Assembly: GCA_039602395.1 (NCBI GenBank)
Contig: JBCNJP010000027.1
Coordinates: 113,128,354-113,192,353 of the forward strand
Length of the DNA: 64,000 bases
Source: Deinandra increscens subsp. villosa
Lineage: Eukaryota; Streptophyta; Magnoliopsida; Asterales; Asteraceae
Direction: 5' to 3'
Made by a program: the position numbers and the translations under genes. The notes below the pieces were generated by a model, which saw only the letters and a list, made by a program, of their open reading frames with translations, did not search any database and was not told the DNA's origin. Of this stretch, positions 62,690-64,000 are shown one piece after another; position 1 is the stretch's first letter; each line of letters begins with the position of its first letter.

Positions 62690-63210
62690 CGAACTGAAAG
62701 ACTTGAACGGATTGAAAAGCGGATGGATCGAAAAGTGGGTTTTCGGTCGGAAAAGGGTTGGATCGAAAAGTCTCAGTGGGGACTTTCCGATCGAGAAGAG
62801 AAGCTGATCGAAAAGTCACAGGGGGACTTTCCGATCGAAATTGGCTGATCGAAAAGTCACAAGGGGACTTTTCGATCGAAACGGGCTGATCGAAAAGTCA
62901 CAAGGGGGACTTTTCGATCGACAGATGGCTGATCGAAAAGTCACAAGGGGACTTTCCGATCGAAATGGGCTGATCGAAAAGTCACAAGGGGACTTTTCGA
63001 TCAAAATGGGTTGATCGAAAAGTCACAAGGGGACTTTCCGATCGAAATGGGCTGATCGAAAAGTCACAAGAGGGACTTTTCGATCGACAAATGGCTGATC
63101 GAAAAGTCACAAGGGGACTTTCCGATCGAAATGGCGCGACAGAAAAGGGTTTTCGATCAGCTTGGCTGATCGAAAAGTCACAGGCTGGGTCGAAAAGTCA
63201 CTAAATCTCG
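62690..63210 (-). repeat. 5' leader hairpin array of K
   Basis: About ten units of 36-42 bases, each GATCGAAAAGTC, a short ACAAGGG-type loop, then GACTTTTCGATC or GACTTTCCGATC. Each unit is a near-perfect 12-bp inverted repeat. It lies between the primer site and gag, like the arrays of E, F and G. Confidence 0.88.
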
Positions 63211-63364
63211 AGCAATTGGTCACGACCACTTCTGATTTTTTTCGAAACCTGCAAAAAACAATTTTCCGAACCTTGCTCCTGCGAAAAACACCACAAAACT
63301 CAAACGGTTAGTTGACAAAAACATGAATCGGATATCGCGAGAGCCTCGAAACTTGCGTTTCTTG

Positions 63365-63376
63365 GCTCTGATACCA
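63365..63376 (-). other. Primer binding site of K (initiator tRNA-Met)
   Basis: Minus-strand TGGTATCAGAGC, two bases from the 5' LTR. Confidence 0.9.
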
Positions 63377-63378
63377 AT

Positions 63379-63906
63379 TGTAAGGATCGAAATAACCCGA
63401 ACACGATATCACAACCACTAGTGAATGTGCGGAATCCAAACACTATAGTGATTCCAGAAGAAATGAGAACAATATTGAAAAGCAATAACAATAAACGTAA
63501 AAAGCACAAACCGATTGAGAAGAAACACTTTACTATTGATCTTGCTTGCCACACACTTGTCGAAATTCTCAAAGAGAATTTCGAGATCACAAAATCGCCA
63601 AACACCTTTAGAATCACCCACCCTAATTACAAGATTAACCTATCTATATATAGGGGAAGATTAGCTTGGAAAACAGGCTAATCTATCTTTGGTAACCCTA
63701 ATTAACATAAAATTCCCGTATTTGACTTTAATGGCCCATAAAAGTCCACCTAAACTCATTCTAAATGAGCCCAAACATGTCTAAATTGACCCAATGACCC
63801 AATATAACCATAACCCAACTTATTTTCACCTATTCTAACACATAGGGCTTCAAAATAATCCGCCAAAGGATAATTTAATACACAAGCCACAAATTATTCC
63901 CTTACA
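63379..63906 (-). repeat. 5' LTR of element K (528 bp)
   Basis: Same as 58231-58758 except for two bases that I can see (one near 63446, one near 63847). Confidence 0.92.
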
Positions 63907-64000
63907 ATTTTATATATTTTAGTTAGTTGAGTCTTAATGTGTTTTTGAGTCATTTTTATATATTTTGGTGTGTGTTTAGTTAATTATTTGACTCGTGCAT
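63907..64000 (+). repeat. 3' LTR of element J, continued
   Basis: ATTTT (target duplication of K), then sequence matching the J 5' LTR from about 46959 on. It runs off the window. Confidence 0.85.

Larger units (their letters stand above)
58231..63906 (-). mobile_element. Gag-only copia-type element K
   Basis: 5676 bp, minus strand. LTRs of 528 bp differ at two sites that I can see. Target duplication ATTTT at 58226-58230 and 63907-63911. It has the initiator-Met primer site, a leader of hairpin repeats, a decayed gag with one zinc knuckle, long noncoding sequence and a purine tract. No pol motif is present. The gag and LTR are not close to those of E, F and G, so it is another copia family. 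The near-identical LTRs show recent movement even though its gag is broken. Confidence 0.88.
46875..64000 (+). mobile_element. Athila-primed LTR element J without pol
   Basis: 5' LTR 46875-48716, tRNA-Asp primer site, one gag-like ORF, noncoding sequence, purine tract and a 3' LTR from 58147 to beyond the window. F is inserted in the noncoding part and K in the 3' LTR. Without F its interior is about 3.1 kb, too short for pol, and no RT or integrase motif is seen. It is a large non-autonomous element of the TR-GAG or LARD kind. Over the first 175 bases the two LTRs differ at about three sites. Confidence 0.88.

Noticed and set aside
62690..63210. CRISPR-like array
   Set aside because: The units are inverted repeats without unique spacers and lie in a retrotransposon leader of a plant genome.
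58231..63906. DNA transposon with TGTAAGG terminal inverted repeats
   Set aside because: The 528-bp direct repeats at both ends, initiator-Met primer site, purine tract and 5-bp duplication make it an LTR element. The short inverted ends are normal for LTRs.
1..64000. tRNA, rRNA or host protein genes
   Set aside because: None found. The tRNA-like matches are short primer binding sites only.

Overview
The window is plant nuclear DNA made almost entirely of nested LTR retrotransposons. I see no host gene, tRNA, rRNA or CRISPR array. Evidence for a plant: Tat-lineage Ty3/gypsy elements with two RNase H domains and an antisense gene, SIRE/Maximus-like Ty1/copia elements primed by initiator tRNA-Met, an Athila-type tRNA-Asp primer site, and GT-AG introns. 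A eudicot (perhaps Asteraceae or another asterid) is my inference.

Layout, left to right. 1-4637 is the 3' part of a Tat gypsy element (A), inserted in the tail of a copia element (H, 3' LTR 5182-5527). 6101-35686 is one 29.6-kb Tat element (B), shown by matching AATTC target duplications and LTRs about 98% alike. A minus-strand gag-only copia element (G, 11130-30605) sits in its RNase H region and has lost its 5' LTR together with about 0.75 kb of B. G in turn holds a minus-strand copia element (E, 12652-26586, GAATA duplication, LTRs identical by eye) with intact gag and pol and a third ORF downstream. 36848-46874 is a decayed Tat element (D). Its 3' LTR is split by J, an Athila-primed element with a gag-like ORF but no pol (46875 to beyond 64000). 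J holds a gag-only copia element F (51062-57413, GATTG duplication, identical LTRs, intact gag). J's own 3' LTR is split by K, a minus-strand gag-only element (58231-63906, ATTTT duplication, LTRs differing at about 2 of 528 bases).

How the parts may work together (inference): E could supply enzymes, while F, G, K and J look like pol-less passengers that need enzymes in trans. E, F and G share a tandem array of three hairpins in their 3' noncoding RNA. The outer and inner stems vary between copies but stay paired, so this is the best candidate for an undescribed structured RNA. The Tat elements share a separate antisense gene of four exons whose first three exon lengths (580, 144, 248) are the same in A and B. 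It is fully open in B although B's gag and pol are broken. Each copia family also carries its own short word, repeated both beside the LTR TATA box and in arrays in the 5' leader.
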